64,000 nt of DNA from Clostridium aquiflavi (GCF_031344075.1 NZ_JAVJAN010000024.1:3089-67088), one strand, 5' to 3'; numbered from the stretch's first letter, positions 18,171-27,566 are shown. Numbers and translations are program-made. Notes: generated by a model from the sequence alone, not told the origin.

Positions 18171-19325
18171 CTAATTGATGTTTTTACCTTCTAGCAGTTC
18201 TTTAAAAACCATGTTATGTTCTATATCTTTACTCAAAGCTTGAATAACTCTTATAATATCATTTTCTGTTATTTTATTATTAGAATTTATAGAAATTCCA
18301 ATTATGTATGCTTTAATTATTCTATAACTATTTTTTAATATATTAATGCTTTGTAGTAAATTCTGTCCTTTATTAAAAGGTATTAGATCTTTGAAAATCT
18401 GGTTTACCATATAATTTTCAAAAATATAACTATACTCTTTTATAAAATTAAAAATGTTATTGTGATCTTCTAAATATTCAGATACATCCTTCACTTTCAA
18501 AATACCATTTTTATATTCATTTACACACTTTTTAAGTTTAAAACTTCTTATATTATTTATAAGTGTTTCATCCGCTAACATAGTAAAAAATATATTGTTT
18601 TCTCTCAGTTCTACTCCATTTAAACAATAGTAATTCATTGATTCTTCATTAAACTCTTCTAAAAGTTCTTCCAAAGCATCATAATTATTAGAATTGTATA
18701 GTTTTTGTATTTTTTCATAAAACTCAGTAAGAATATTTAATCGTTCATTTATAGAAAAATCTCTTAATTGCATAATATTTATAGAAATTACTCTTATATC
18801 CCAAAAATATTGAAGAAGACTTTCTGTTCCATCGAATGATTCACTATCAATAATTCGTCTTATTTCTATGGTATCTTCATCAAGCTCCTCTTCTGATTCA
18901 ATAAACTCCATTTTATCTTTATTTAAAAATGCTTTAAAACATATTTCTTCACATGAAGGTAATCCACTCTTTTCATATACACCATCTACAATATTAAACA
19001 CTCTAGGATATCTTTTGCAAGTTATACAAAGATTCTCTTCTCCAATTTCTCCATGTATATCGCAAAGCATATTAGAATTTAAAAAAGGACATGTACTTTT
19101 ATCTTTAAGTATCATAAATCCATGATTAAAAGTATCATGTTCATTTTTATCTTTAATAAACTTTCCTTGTACTAAATCTTTAAGTTTCCCTTCACTGTTA
19201 ATGTATTTATTATATGTATCTAAATCTATATTTATATCCCATCCTGCACAACATGTATCTGTACACTTTGGACCTATACATTTAAAATCATATATATATT
19301 TAGGTATAAAAGTATTTACTTTCAT
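18171..19325 (-). CDS. fliB: Flagellin lysine-N-methylase (FliB family)
   Basis: 384 residues. The N-terminal half holds the family's cysteine-rich pattern: CIGPKCTDTCCAGW, STCPFLNSNMLCDIHGEIG, NLCITCKRYPR and LPSCEEICF, a probable metal or cluster site. FliB-type proteins methylate lysines of flagellin. No flagellar genes lie in this window, so target and pairing are inferred from family only. The ATG at 19325 is chosen because TTGGAG lies 6 nt before it; the TTG itself at 19337 would leave no binding site. Confidence 0.85.
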   Translation of the reverse strand: MKVNTFIPKYIYDFKCIGPKCTDTCCAGWDINIDLDTYNKYINSEGKLKDLVQGKFIKDKNEHDTFNHGFMILKDKSTCPFLNSNMLCDIHGEIGEENLCITCKRYPRVFNIVDGVYEKSGLPSCEEICFKAFLNKDKMEFIESEEELDEDTIEIRRIIDSESFDGTESLLQYFWDIRVISINIMQLRDFSINERLNILTEFYEKIQKLYNSNNYDALEELLEEFNEESMNYYCLNGVELRENNIFFTMLADETLINNIRSFKLKKCVNEYKNGILKVKDVSEYLEDHNNIFNFIKEYSYIFENYMVNQIFKDLIPFNKGQNLLQSINILKNSYRIIKAYIIGISINSNNKITENDIIRVIQALSKDIEHNMVFKELLEGKNIN

Positions 19326-19557
19326 AATTAACTCCAATCTTTTACGTGAAATTTTAAGCGATTTATATTATAGCATATATCAAATTCATATATGTTGTTT
19401 TACAAATAATTATTTTATATTTTATTTAAGGTAATCTCAATACTTTCATTTAGGCAATTTAGCTTTTTTATTTGCTATAATTATAAATCTAATATCATTA
19501 AGCACTTATTATTACAATATAATAATATAAATAATAATTCTTAGGAGTTAAATATGA

Positions 19558-21414
19558 ATGATAAATGATAAACGTCAATGTAATTTATACTTTGATCCAA
19601 ATCCAGAAAACTACTTAATCGAATATAGAGGCAATTTTAAAGAAAAAATAGATAAAATCTCATATGCCTGTGGAGATATAATTAATGAAACTCTTGGAGT
19701 TATAGCAGTAAATTCTTCTGATTTACCTCGACTTTTAAAAGATGTATCTGAAATTATATTTGTAGATTTTAGAGCTATGTTTGTATTGCAAGATATTTCT
19801 CCAAATTCTGTTGATAATATAAATGTTATTAAAATTAATCCGTATTTAAATTTAACTGGAAAAAACGTATTAGTTGGAATAGTTGACACAGGTATAGATT
19901 ATTTAAATGAAGAATTTATTAGAGAAGATGGTACTTCAAGAATTATTAATATTTGGGATCAAAGCATTAGAGAAAAGTCCAATATTGATAATTCTTTATA
20001 TATTGGTGAAAGTTATTCAAATGAGCAAATAAATAATGCAATTAATGCTTATAAAAATAATGAAGATCCATATAAAATTGTTCCTTCAAAAGATGAAATT
20101 GGGCATGGAACAAAAGTTGCTGGAATTATTGGTGCTAAAGGATATAATTCTAAATTTAAAGGAATAGCTGAAAATAGTGACTTTGTTGTTGTAAAATTAT
20201 TTGAATCAACAAATTTTAAAAAAACATTAGTTGAAAATAGAATTAGTCCTATTCCCGTTTATAATGCATCAGAAGTTTTATATGCAATAGAATATCTAAA
20301 AAATTTTGCTCTACGAGTAAAAAAGCCAATGGTAATATACTTAGGTGTTGGAAGTACTGAAGGTAGCCATGATGGTATGAATTTAATTTCTAGATATGTA
20401 TCGTCTATTTCAAGTATAAGAGGTATAGTTATAGTGACTGGTGTAGGAAATGAAGGCGACTCTCAATGCCATACATCTGGTTATATTAAAAATGTAAATG
20501 ATGTGAAAACAGTTGAATTAAAGATATCTAAAGAACTTAAATATTTTTCATTTAAAATATGGGTACAAAAACCTAATAGAGCTTCTTTAACTATAATTTC
20601 TCCAACTGGAGAATCCTCTAAATTAATTAAATCAAAAATAGGTAAATCTCAAAAATTTAATTTTGTTTTTGTAAATACTACTGTAAATATTGACTACTAT
20701 ACTCCTGAATATTATACAGGTCATGAGGTTATCGATATCAGTTTTAATGCTATAAAACCCGGAATATGGAAATTCGAATTATTAGGAGAGTATATTACTA
20801 ATGGAAGATTTGATATTTGGCTTCAACCTAAAATTACTTTGCCAGAAAATACAATATTTCTCGAACCAAATCCTCTTAATACATTAACAATACCAAGTAC
20901 AGCTTTTAATACTGTTACTACATCTTACTACGGCAATGATAATGCTTTAATTGCTGCTTCAGGAAAAGGATTTAATACAAATAATGCAATTAATCCTGAT
21001 GTTGCTACTATAGGAATAAATATTTTAACAACTCAAGTTTCTGGTGGCACTTCCTTGCTATCTGGAAGTTCTGCAGCTACTGCAATAGTAGCTGGTGTTT
21101 GTGCACTTTTATTAGAATGGGCAATTATAAATAAAAATGATCCAGCTATATATTCAAAAAAAGTTAGAAGTTATTTAATGCATGGAGCATATAGAAATAA
21201 GATATTTACATTTCCAAATGAAGAAACTGGTTATGGTGATTTAGATTTATTAGGAATTTTTAATTTTATTGGTGGATCATATAGAAACTCTATTAATACA
21301 TTTGTTCGTAGATCATATAGGGACTCTATTAATACATATGATGAATTCATCGAATATTATGTAGATGATTTGTTTATACGAATTCCAAAAGATATTATAG
21401 GAGGTAAACTATGA
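19558..21414 (+). CDS. Csp-like subtilisin-family spore germination protease, copy 1
   Basis: 618 residues of the S8 family, close to CspA/B/C of clostridial spores, which activate the cortex hydrolase SleC during germination. Triad visible: Asp in GIVDTGIDYL, His in DEIGHGTKVAG, Ser in SGSSAATAIVAG. A long insertion between His and Ser (about 300-460) is the Csp jellyroll region, and residues 1-90 form a prodomain-like part. No secretion signal, as expected for a protein made in the mother cell. The last 45 residues hold a 12-residue duplication. Overlaps the next gene by 4 nt (ATGA), so translation is coupled. sleC is not in the window. Confidence 0.9.
   Translation: MINDKRQCNLYFDPNPENYLIEYRGNFKEKIDKISYACGDIINETLGVIAVNSSDLPRLLKDVSEIIFVDFRAMFVLQDISPNSVDNINVIKINPYLNLTGKNVLVGIVDTGIDYLNEEFIREDGTSRIINIWDQSIREKSNIDNSLYIGESYSNEQINNAINAYKNNEDPYKIVPSKDEIGHGTKVAGIIGAKGYNSKFKGIAENSDFVVVKLFESTNFKKTLVENRISPIPVYNASEVLYAIEYLKNFALRVKKPMVIYLGVGSTEGSHDGMNLISRYVSSISSIRGIVIVTGVGNEGDSQCHTSGYIKNVNDVKTVELKISKELKYFSFKIWVQKPNRASLTIISPTGESSKLIKSKIGKSQKFNFVFVNTTVNIDYYTPEYYTGHEVIDISFNAIKPGIWKFELLGEYITNGRFDIWLQPKITLPENTIFLEPNPLNTLTIPSTAFNTVTTSYYGNDNALIAASGKGFNTNNAINPDVATIGINILTTQVSGGTSLLSGSSAATAIVAGVCALLLEWAIINKNDPAIYSKKVRSYLMHGAYRNKIFTFPNEETGYGDLDLLGIFNFIGGSYRNSINTFVRRSYRDSINTYDEFIEYYVDDLFIRIPKDIIGGKL
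21275..21346 (+). repeat. Tandem 36-nt in-frame duplication in the csp copy 1 tail
   Basis: Two adjacent 36-nt units (21275-21310 and 21311-21346) encode SYRNSINTFVRR and SYRDSINTYDEF. They differ by a few bases, so the duplication is not brand new. Confidence 0.85.
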
Positions 21415-23123
21415 AAAGGCAATTTAATATTCCTAGAAATATTTTTAATGATACAAATAATGATAATTATATTATTCAATATCAAGGTGATATTATGGGC
21501 GAAATTTCTAAAGAACCTAATTATTATGTATTATTAATTAATGATAAATATGCAATAATATCTGTACCCAAAGACACAGAGCTAACTGATATACTGTCAA
21601 AATTTCCTTCCATTGTATATGTAAAACCTGCTGAAATGTATACACTTCAATCTATTTCTCCACTTGAAGCCTCTCAAGCTAATTTTTTACAGATAGATTT
21701 ACCTTTAAATTTAACAGGAAAAGGTGTTAATATCGGTATTATAGATACAGGAATTGATTATTTATGTGAAGAATTTATGGATTCAAATGGAAAAACAAGA
21801 ATTGAGTGTATATGGGATCAAACAATAAATAATGATACTGATAGTGACCGTATACCTTTTGGTAGCATTTATTTAAAAGATAAAATAGATGAAGCTATTA
21901 AAGCATCTATAAATGGAAAATCACCATATGAAATAGTACCAACAAAAGATGATATAGGTCATGGTACAAATATGGCTGGACTAATTGGAGGAACTGGTAA
22001 AAATCCAAATCTAAAAGGTGTAGTACCATCGTCTGATTTTGTAGTGGTAAAATTAGTAGAGGATTATTCATTTAAAGAACAATTTAATGTAAATATACCT
22101 GTATTTAATATAACTTCTATCTTTGCAGCCTTAGAATTTTTATATAAATATTCTTTACGTGTTTCTAAACCAATAGTTATATATCTTCCTCTTGGAAGTA
22201 ACTTAGGAAGTCATACTGGAAATGATATTTTAGAAAAATATTTAGAAACACTATCATCCAATAGTGGGATTGCAGTTGTTACGGGAACTGGAAACGAGAG
22301 AAACAAAAAAAATCATACTAGTAATGTATTGTCTTATACTAACTATATAAAAGCAATTGAAATGGATGTATCCCCTGAAGAAAAAAATCTTTGGGTTGAG
22401 ATTTGGACAGAGTCTCCAAATGTAGTTTCTTTAGATATAGTTTCCCCATCTGGAGAAAATACAGGTACAATGCCTCCTTTGATTAATTCTACTGAACTTT
22501 ATACATTTATATTTGAAAAAACGTCAATAAAAGTTAATTACTATTTGCCAGAAGAATTCACTGGTGATGAATTAATACGTATTAGATTTTATAACATACA
22601 ACCAGGACTATGGAAACTTAGATTAATTGGAAACTATATTTTAGATGGAAAAGTTAATGCGTGGATGCCTCAAGAAGGTATTAAACATAAAGATACAGGA
22701 TTTAGTTGGGCTGATCCTTATGGAACCATTACCAATCCAGGAACTTCTGAATATTTAATTACTGCTGCTGCTTACAATCAAAATAATAATAATATGGTAG
22801 ATTATTCCGGTGTAGCATTTATGGAAAATTTTCAAAATAAAATAGATGTTGTTGCTGGTGGAGTAAATGCTTTAACTGTAGCACCAAATAATCAAACTGC
22901 AATTGTTAACGGGACAAGTGTATCAGCTGCTATATTAGCTGGAACTTGCGCTATGCTGTTTGAATGGGGAATTATTAATGGTAATTATCCTTATATGTAT
23001 TCTCAAAGTATAAAAACTTTTCTTGCAAGAGGTACTACTAAAAGAATTGGTGATATTTATCCTAACCCTCAGTGGGGATATGGAATTTTAAACATAGTAA
23101 CTATGTTTCAAAATATGACATAA
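21411..23123 (+). CDS. Csp-like subtilisin-family spore germination protease, copy 2
   Basis: 570 residues, homologous to the preceding gene along its whole length. Catalytic residues are all present: Asp in GIIDTGIDYL, His in DDIGHGTNMAG, Ser in NGTSVSAAILAG. It is therefore not a CspC-type pseudoprotease like the one in C. difficile. Prodomain-like N-terminus (about 1-90), jellyroll insertion in the middle, no signal peptide. GGAGGT before the start lies inside the end of copy 1; the two stop/start codons overlap as ATGA. Probably packaged in spores with copy 1. Confidence 0.9.
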   Translation: MKRQFNIPRNIFNDTNNDNYIIQYQGDIMGEISKEPNYYVLLINDKYAIISVPKDTELTDILSKFPSIVYVKPAEMYTLQSISPLEASQANFLQIDLPLNLTGKGVNIGIIDTGIDYLCEEFMDSNGKTRIECIWDQTINNDTDSDRIPFGSIYLKDKIDEAIKASINGKSPYEIVPTKDDIGHGTNMAGLIGGTGKNPNLKGVVPSSDFVVVKLVEDYSFKEQFNVNIPVFNITSIFAALEFLYKYSLRVSKPIVIYLPLGSNLGSHTGNDILEKYLETLSSNSGIAVVTGTGNERNKKNHTSNVLSYTNYIKAIEMDVSPEEKNLWVEIWTESPNVVSLDIVSPSGENTGTMPPLINSTELYTFIFEKTSIKVNYYLPEEFTGDELIRIRFYNIQPGLWKLRLIGNYILDGKVNAWMPQEGIKHKDTGFSWADPYGTITNPGTSEYLITAAAYNQNNNNMVDYSGVAFMENFQNKIDVVAGGVNALTVAPNNQTAIVNGTSVSAAILAGTCAMLFEWGIINGNYPYMYSQSIKTFLARGTTKRIGDIYPNPQWGYGILNIVTMFQNMT

Positions 23124-23204
23124 TATATAACTTAAGATTGTGTAATTAACAATAAATGGTATTATTAATTAAGGTCTTTTAAATTATTAACTAATTCATA
23201 GTAA

Positions 23205-23246
23205 GAAGTACCTAGAAATAGATTTAAATTATTTCTAGGTACTTTC
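23205..23246 (+). terminator. Terminator between csp genes and zinc-ribbon gene
   Basis: AGTACCTAGAAAT / ATTTCTAGGTACT stem (about 14 bp) followed by TTCT; may serve both convergent genes. Confidence 0.65.
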
Positions 23247-23345
23247 TGCTACTATATCATTATACGTTTCTATAAAATCTTATTTATTTTATATTTTTTT
23301 TAATATAAGCTAGGAGTAATATAATATGATATTAATTTTATAGCG

Positions 23346-23735
23346 TTACTCAATTTTTCTTCCGCAATAAGGACAATATTTAAATTTTTTTTCTAAATAT
23401 CCATTGCAATACGGGCATTTCTCTGTTTCATAGTTGTTTTTAGTGCCTTGATTTCTACTCTTTTGCAAATCCCAATAAGTTATTGATATATCTTCATTTC
23501 TTTCAATAGCCTTACCTTTTTCTTTTGAAATATCATAAATAGTATTGCAATTATCGCATACTAAATAATAACTTTCATTCCATTTAAAAAGAGGAATAAA
23601 GAAAAAATGAAAAAATTCAAAGTTCTTAATTAATGTTGCAGTAACATTTTTGTTACACTTTTCACAACTTATATTTTCTAGTTTTTTTATTTCCTTATCT
23701 TTATTTTCTATACCGAACACACCTATAAAAAACAT
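23346..23735 (-). CDS. Zinc-ribbon protein
   Basis: 129 residues with three CxxC-type pairs: SCEKCNKN and VCDNCNTIYD in the first half, then the C-terminal CPYCNGYLEKKFKYCPYCGRKI, a typical double zinc knuckle. The N-terminus MFFIGVFGIENKDKEIK is shared by a family of small clostridial zinc-ribbon proteins. No membrane span beyond a short aromatic stretch FEFFHFFFIPLF. The ATG at 23735 is favoured by an AAGGGTG site; another ATG lies 18 nt upstream without one. Function unknown. Confidence 0.75.
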   Translation of the reverse strand: MFFIGVFGIENKDKEIKKLENISCEKCNKNVTATLIKNFEFFHFFFIPLFKWNESYYLVCDNCNTIYDISKEKGKAIERNEDISITYWDLQKSRNQGTKNNYETEKCPYCNGYLEKKFKYCPYCGRKIE

Positions 23736-23813
23736 GTTTTTCACACCCTTCATTTGAATGTATACTAGTTATTTCTTTAAAACTTATTTAACAAATTTAT
23801 TATAATTTTTTAT

Positions 23814-24201
23814 CTATTTTGTATTATTAGGTGAATCAATTAACATTCCACTTTCATTTAAATAATATCAATCAATAGTAATATTTGAAGCCATTGTTCC
23901 GTCTTCATTTAGGTAATACCAATTAGCTTGATCTTTAACCCAGCCAGTTCTCATTTTCCCATCATCCCCCAAATAATACCATTCATCATTATATTCAAAC
24001 CATCCTAGTATGTTTTGACCATTTTCATAATAATACATATAGCCACTTTTTTCTTTCCAACCATTAACAAAAATATTTTTTAAATTAAAGTTTTTAGAAT
24101 TTACAAATTTATATTGTACTTTAAATAAAATCATAGCACCAAAAAATGATATACAAATAACTAATACCCCCACCTATAATAGATGGTTTATCAACTTTCA
24201 T
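23814..24201 (-). pseudogene. Decayed cell-wall-binding-repeat protein (frameshift plus premature stop)
   Basis: A short gene broken twice. The ATG at 24201 has an ideal AGGAAGAG site 6 nt upstream and reads MKVDKPSIIGGG, then leaves frame at a G5 run (24168-24172). The other frame continues as a transmembrane helix VLVICISFFGAMILF and choline/glucan-binding-type repeats (GWKEKSGYMYYYENG, GWFEYNDEWYYLGDDG, GWVKDQANWYYLNEDG). The open part ends at TGA (23870-23868), exactly where a TGG tryptophan would open the next repeat, and the same frame goes on as YYLNESGMLIDS to 23814. If functional, it would be a membrane-anchored surface protein. Confidence 0.8.
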
Positions 24202-24425
24202 TATCATCTCTTCCTAAGTATTATATAAATAACCCTATTTATATAATATCAAAATCAAGAACTTAGTGTATATATTTTCATTGATTTATATTAAAAATAG
24301 AATAGTTTACAAATAATTATGGAATATACACAATATTAGGTTTATTTGAGTTACTACTTTTAGAAACTATTGATTTAATATTAAATACATTTTTTATTAT
24401 ATTCATTATTTGAATTATTAATTAA

Positions 24426-24905
24426 TTATTTATAATTTTTATTACACTTTTTAAATTTATTATATTTGTCTAGTACATCTTTATTATCCTCAAAAAACAT
24501 ATTCAGCATCTTTATATTTTCTACAGTTTCGCTGCTTATCACGTGTTCTATTAATTCAGTTTCTATAAGTACTTCATCTTTTCCACCTAGATATTTTAAA
24601 AATTTTTCTATTATTATATGTCTATCTAAAAGATATTTGCCCAAAGTTATACCATTTTCAGTAAGTTCAATTACTCCATACTTTTCATAATTTATAAGTG
24701 CTAAATCTCCTAGTTTTTTCATCATTTTAGATGCTGATGAATCCCTTACATTTAACATTTGTGCAATCTTATTTAATCTAATTGAACTTTCTTCAAGACT
24801 GCATCTATATATCATTTCTAAGTAATCTTCCATAGCAGGTGTAAGTAATTTTCTAGTTGAATTTATATTTTCATATCCCCTTACTGTATGAAAATTTTCT
24901 TTCAT
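24426..24905 (-). CDS. MntR/DtxR-family metalloregulator
   Basis: 159 residues: winged helix (about 20-80, with RLNKIAQMLNVRDSSASKMM as recognition region) followed by the dimerisation and metal-binding helix bundle. The metal ligands read like MntR rather than DtxR: TPAMEDYLEMIY (Asp and Glu), DRHIIIE (His) and ETELIEHVIS (Glu, Glu, His). Divergently placed from feoAB with a large inverted repeat between them, so it likely controls ferrous-iron uptake and perhaps itself. Confidence 0.87.
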   Translation of the reverse strand: MKENFHTVRGYENINSTRKLLTPAMEDYLEMIYRCSLEESSIRLNKIAQMLNVRDSSASKMMKKLGDLALINYEKYGVIELTENGITLGKYLLDRHIIIEKFLKYLGGKDEVLIETELIEHVISSETVENIKMLNMFFEDNKDVLDKYNKFKKCNKNYK

Positions 24906-24975
24906 TTTATCACCACCAATATTTATTTATATATTTTTACTTTATGTGTGTCACTTTAGAATTATTTCTCATATC

Positions 24976-25027
24976 TTAGTTTAGAGAAAGATTTTTAGCC
25001 TTAAGAAACACTCTTTCTCTAAACTAA
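24976..25027 (+). promoter_or_regulatory. Perfect 16-bp inverted repeat in the feoA leader
   Basis: The arms 24976-24991 and 25012-25027 (TTAGTTTAGAGAAAGA and its complement) are separated by 20 nt. It lies between the divergent metalloregulator and feoA and 30 nt before the feoA start. It may be an operator with two half-sites or an mRNA hairpin; there is no T-run for termination. Confidence 0.6.
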
Positions 25028-25057
25028 AAACATTATATAAAAGGAGATATACAAATT

Positions 25058-25309
25058 ATGAATGATAATTCTTTAAGTAATACAATTTCACTTAACAAAC
25101 TACCCTTAGGGAATAAATGTAAAGTAAGCAAATTGGATGCTGATGGAGTAATTAGACGAAGATTTTTAGATCTTGGATTAATAACGGGTACAGAAGTTGA
25201 ATCTTTAGGACAAAGTCCATCTGGAGATCCTATTGCATATTTAATAAGAGGAGCTGTTATAGCTATTAGATCTGAAGATGCTTCTAAAATTTTAGTGGAA
25301 ACACTTTAA
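25058..25309 (+). CDS. feoA: Ferrous iron transport protein A
   Basis: 83-residue cytosolic SH3-like protein that assists FeoB. Motifs LNKLPLGNKCKVSKLDADG, RRRFLDLGLITGTEVE and the ending RGAVIAIRSEDASKILVE are typical of FeoA. AAGGAG site 11 nt upstream. First gene of feoAB, with 73 nt before feoB. Confidence 0.93.
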   Translation: MNDNSLSNTISLNKLPLGNKCKVSKLDADGVIRRRFLDLGLITGTEVESLGQSPSGDPIAYLIRGAVIAIRSEDASKILVETL

Positions 25310-25382
25310 TATTAAGCTTATTTATGTCTAATCCATTAATTTTATAAATAAAATTTTAAGTAATGTATAAAGGAGCTTTTTA

Positions 25383-27533
25383 ATGGGATTAACTAACCAG
25401 TCTACTGGCACTAATGCTTTAGATAAAGATTTAAACATTATTAGAACCTCTAAAGATGATAAAGTAATTGCACTTGCTGGTAATCCTAATGTTGGAAAGA
25501 GTACAGTTTTTAATAATTTAACTGGATTAAATCAGCATACAGGTAACTGGCCTGGTAAAACAGTAACTAATGCTACAGGCAAATACACTCATAAGAAAAA
25601 AGAATTCACCTTAGTTGATATTCCAGGCACATATTCTCTTATGGCTAATTCAGTTGAAGAAGAAGTTGCTAGAGATTTTATATGCTTTGGAAATCCTGAT
25701 GCTACTGTGATTATTGTTGATGCTACATGCCTTGAAAGAAACTTAAATCTAGTATTGCAAACACTTGAGATAACTGAAAATGTTTTAGTTTGTGTTAATT
25801 TAATGAATGAAGCTAAACGAAAAGGTATAGTGATAAATTTAGAAAAGCTTTCGTCTTTATTAGGTGTTCCAGTAGTAGGCACAAGTGCAAACATTGGCAA
25901 AGGACTGCAAGAATTAAAAGATGAAATTTATAATTTATCTTTTAATAGTGTAGAGAAAAACATTATAAGTATTAAATATAGTTCATTTATAGAAGATGCT
26001 ATATTATTAATTGAAAAAGTATTTCCAGATAAATTAAAATCTAAACTAAATACTAGGTGGCTTTCTTTAAAGCTATTAGAGGGTGATTTAACATTATTGT
26101 CTTCAATAGATAATTATATTGGATTTAAATTACTAGATGATACTAGTATTGCGAAGGCTATTTATAATGCTAAAGAATATTTAAAAATTAATGGATTAGA
26201 TGAAAATATGCTTAGAGATGAAATTGTAACAACATTAGTATGTATTGCTGAAAAAGTAAGTAAAGATGTAGTAGCTTTTAGCCTTGAAAAATATAATGAT
26301 TTTGATAGGAAAATAGATAAAGTTTTAACTTCTAAAAAATTTGGTATTCCTATAATGATATTACTTTTAGCAGTAATATTTTGGATAACCATAACTGGAG
26401 CTAATGTTCCATCTGAAATTCTAGCTACTGGATTATTTTGGATTCAAGATAAACTTTCAGCATTCCTATTTTCTTTAGGGGCTCCTGTGTGGTTAGAGGG
26501 TGTATTAATTCAAGGCGTATACAGAACTCTTGCTTGGGTTGTTTCTGTAATGTTACCTCCTATGGCAATATTTTTTCCACTCTTTACTTTGCTTGAAGAC
26601 TTAGGCTACTTACCTAGGATTGCTTATAATTTAGATAATTTCTTTAAAAAATCATGTGCTTGTGGAAAACAAGCTCTTACAATGTGTATGGGATTTGGTT
26701 GTAATGCAGCAGGCATAATTGGTTGTAGAATAATAGATTCTCCAAGAGAACGATTAATTGCTATTATTACAAATAACTTTGTACCTTGCAATGGACGATT
26801 TCCTACTTTAATTGCTATTATTACAATGTTTTTTGCTGGTATGTTTGTAGGACCATTTCAATCAATAGCATCTACTCTAATCTTAACTTGTGTAATACTT
26901 TTAGGGGTATTTATGACACTTACAATTTCTAAAATATTATCAAAAACTATTTTGAAGGGAATTCCTTCTTCATTTACTTTAGAATTACCTCCTTATCGTA
27001 AACCACAAGTTGGTAAGATCATAGTTAGATCAATTTTTGATAGAACCTTATTCGTTCTTGGAAGAGCTATAGTTGTTGCAGCGCCAGCTGGTTTGGTTAT
27101 ATGGTTAATGGCGAACTTAAATGTTAATGGACTTAGTATATTAACTCACTGTGCTAATTTTCTTAATCCATTTGCTCATCTTATAGGATTGGATGGATAT
27201 ATACTTATGGCTTTTATATTAGGATTTCCTGCCAATGAAATTGTAATTCCAATAATCATTATGAGTTATATGGCTGCAGGAAGCATGTTAGAATTAAGTA
27301 GTACAGCACAGCTTCATAGCTTGCTTGTTGAAAATGGGTGGACTTGGCTTACTGCCGTATGTGTAATGCTTTTTTCTTTAATGCATTGGCCTTGTAGTAC
27401 CACATGTTTAACAATAAAGAAAGAAACTCAAAGTTTAAAATGGACAGCTATTTCATTTTTAGTTCCAACTATTACTGGAATTACTATATGTTTTATAGTT
27501 ACATCAATAGTTAGAATTCTCGGGCTTGCTTAG
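25383..27533 (+). CDS. feoB: Ferrous iron transporter FeoB
   Basis: 716 residues: N-terminal G domain with G1 GNPNVGKS (33-40), G2 region with TGNWPGKT, G3 DIPGT (79-83) and G5 TSA (about 167-169); a helical linker; then two Gate regions with about 8-9 membrane helices, including the conserved cysteine segment CGKQALTMCMGFGCNAAG and VPCNGRFPT. It imports Fe(II) across the membrane. Oddity: the G4 motif, usually NxxD, reads NLMN (139-142). AAAGGAGC site 5 nt upstream. Ends at a strong terminator. Confidence 0.95.
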   Translation: MGLTNQSTGTNALDKDLNIIRTSKDDKVIALAGNPNVGKSTVFNNLTGLNQHTGNWPGKTVTNATGKYTHKKKEFTLVDIPGTYSLMANSVEEEVARDFICFGNPDATVIIVDATCLERNLNLVLQTLEITENVLVCVNLMNEAKRKGIVINLEKLSSLLGVPVVGTSANIGKGLQELKDEIYNLSFNSVEKNIISIKYSSFIEDAILLIEKVFPDKLKSKLNTRWLSLKLLEGDLTLLSSIDNYIGFKLLDDTSIAKAIYNAKEYLKINGLDENMLRDEIVTTLVCIAEKVSKDVVAFSLEKYNDFDRKIDKVLTSKKFGIPIMILLLAVIFWITITGANVPSEILATGLFWIQDKLSAFLFSLGAPVWLEGVLIQGVYRTLAWVVSVMLPPMAIFFPLFTLLEDLGYLPRIAYNLDNFFKKSCACGKQALTMCMGFGCNAAGIIGCRIIDSPRERLIAIITNNFVPCNGRFPTLIAIITMFFAGMFVGPFQSIASTLILTCVILLGVFMTLTISKILSKTILKGIPSSFTLELPPYRKPQVGKIIVRSIFDRTLFVLGRAIVVAAPAGLVIWLMANLNVNGLSILTHCANFLNPFAHLIGLDGYILMAFILGFPANEIVIPIIIMSYMAAGSMLELSSTAQLHSLLVENGWTWLTAVCVMLFSLMHWPCSTTCLTIKKETQSLKWTAISFLVPTITGITICFIVTSIVRILGLA

Positions 27534-27566
27534 AATAAACAAATATAAACTATTAATTCTATAAAC

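Noticed and set aside
23868..23870. TGA as a selenocysteine codon
   Set aside because: The repeat pattern predicts Trp at that place and no SECIS-like hairpin follows; a TGG to TGA change is simpler.
23868..24173. Intact 101-residue wall-binding protein starting at GTG 24173
   Set aside because: No ribosome binding site for the GTG, a stop codon directly before it, and a much better start in the neighbouring frame; treated as a pseudogene.
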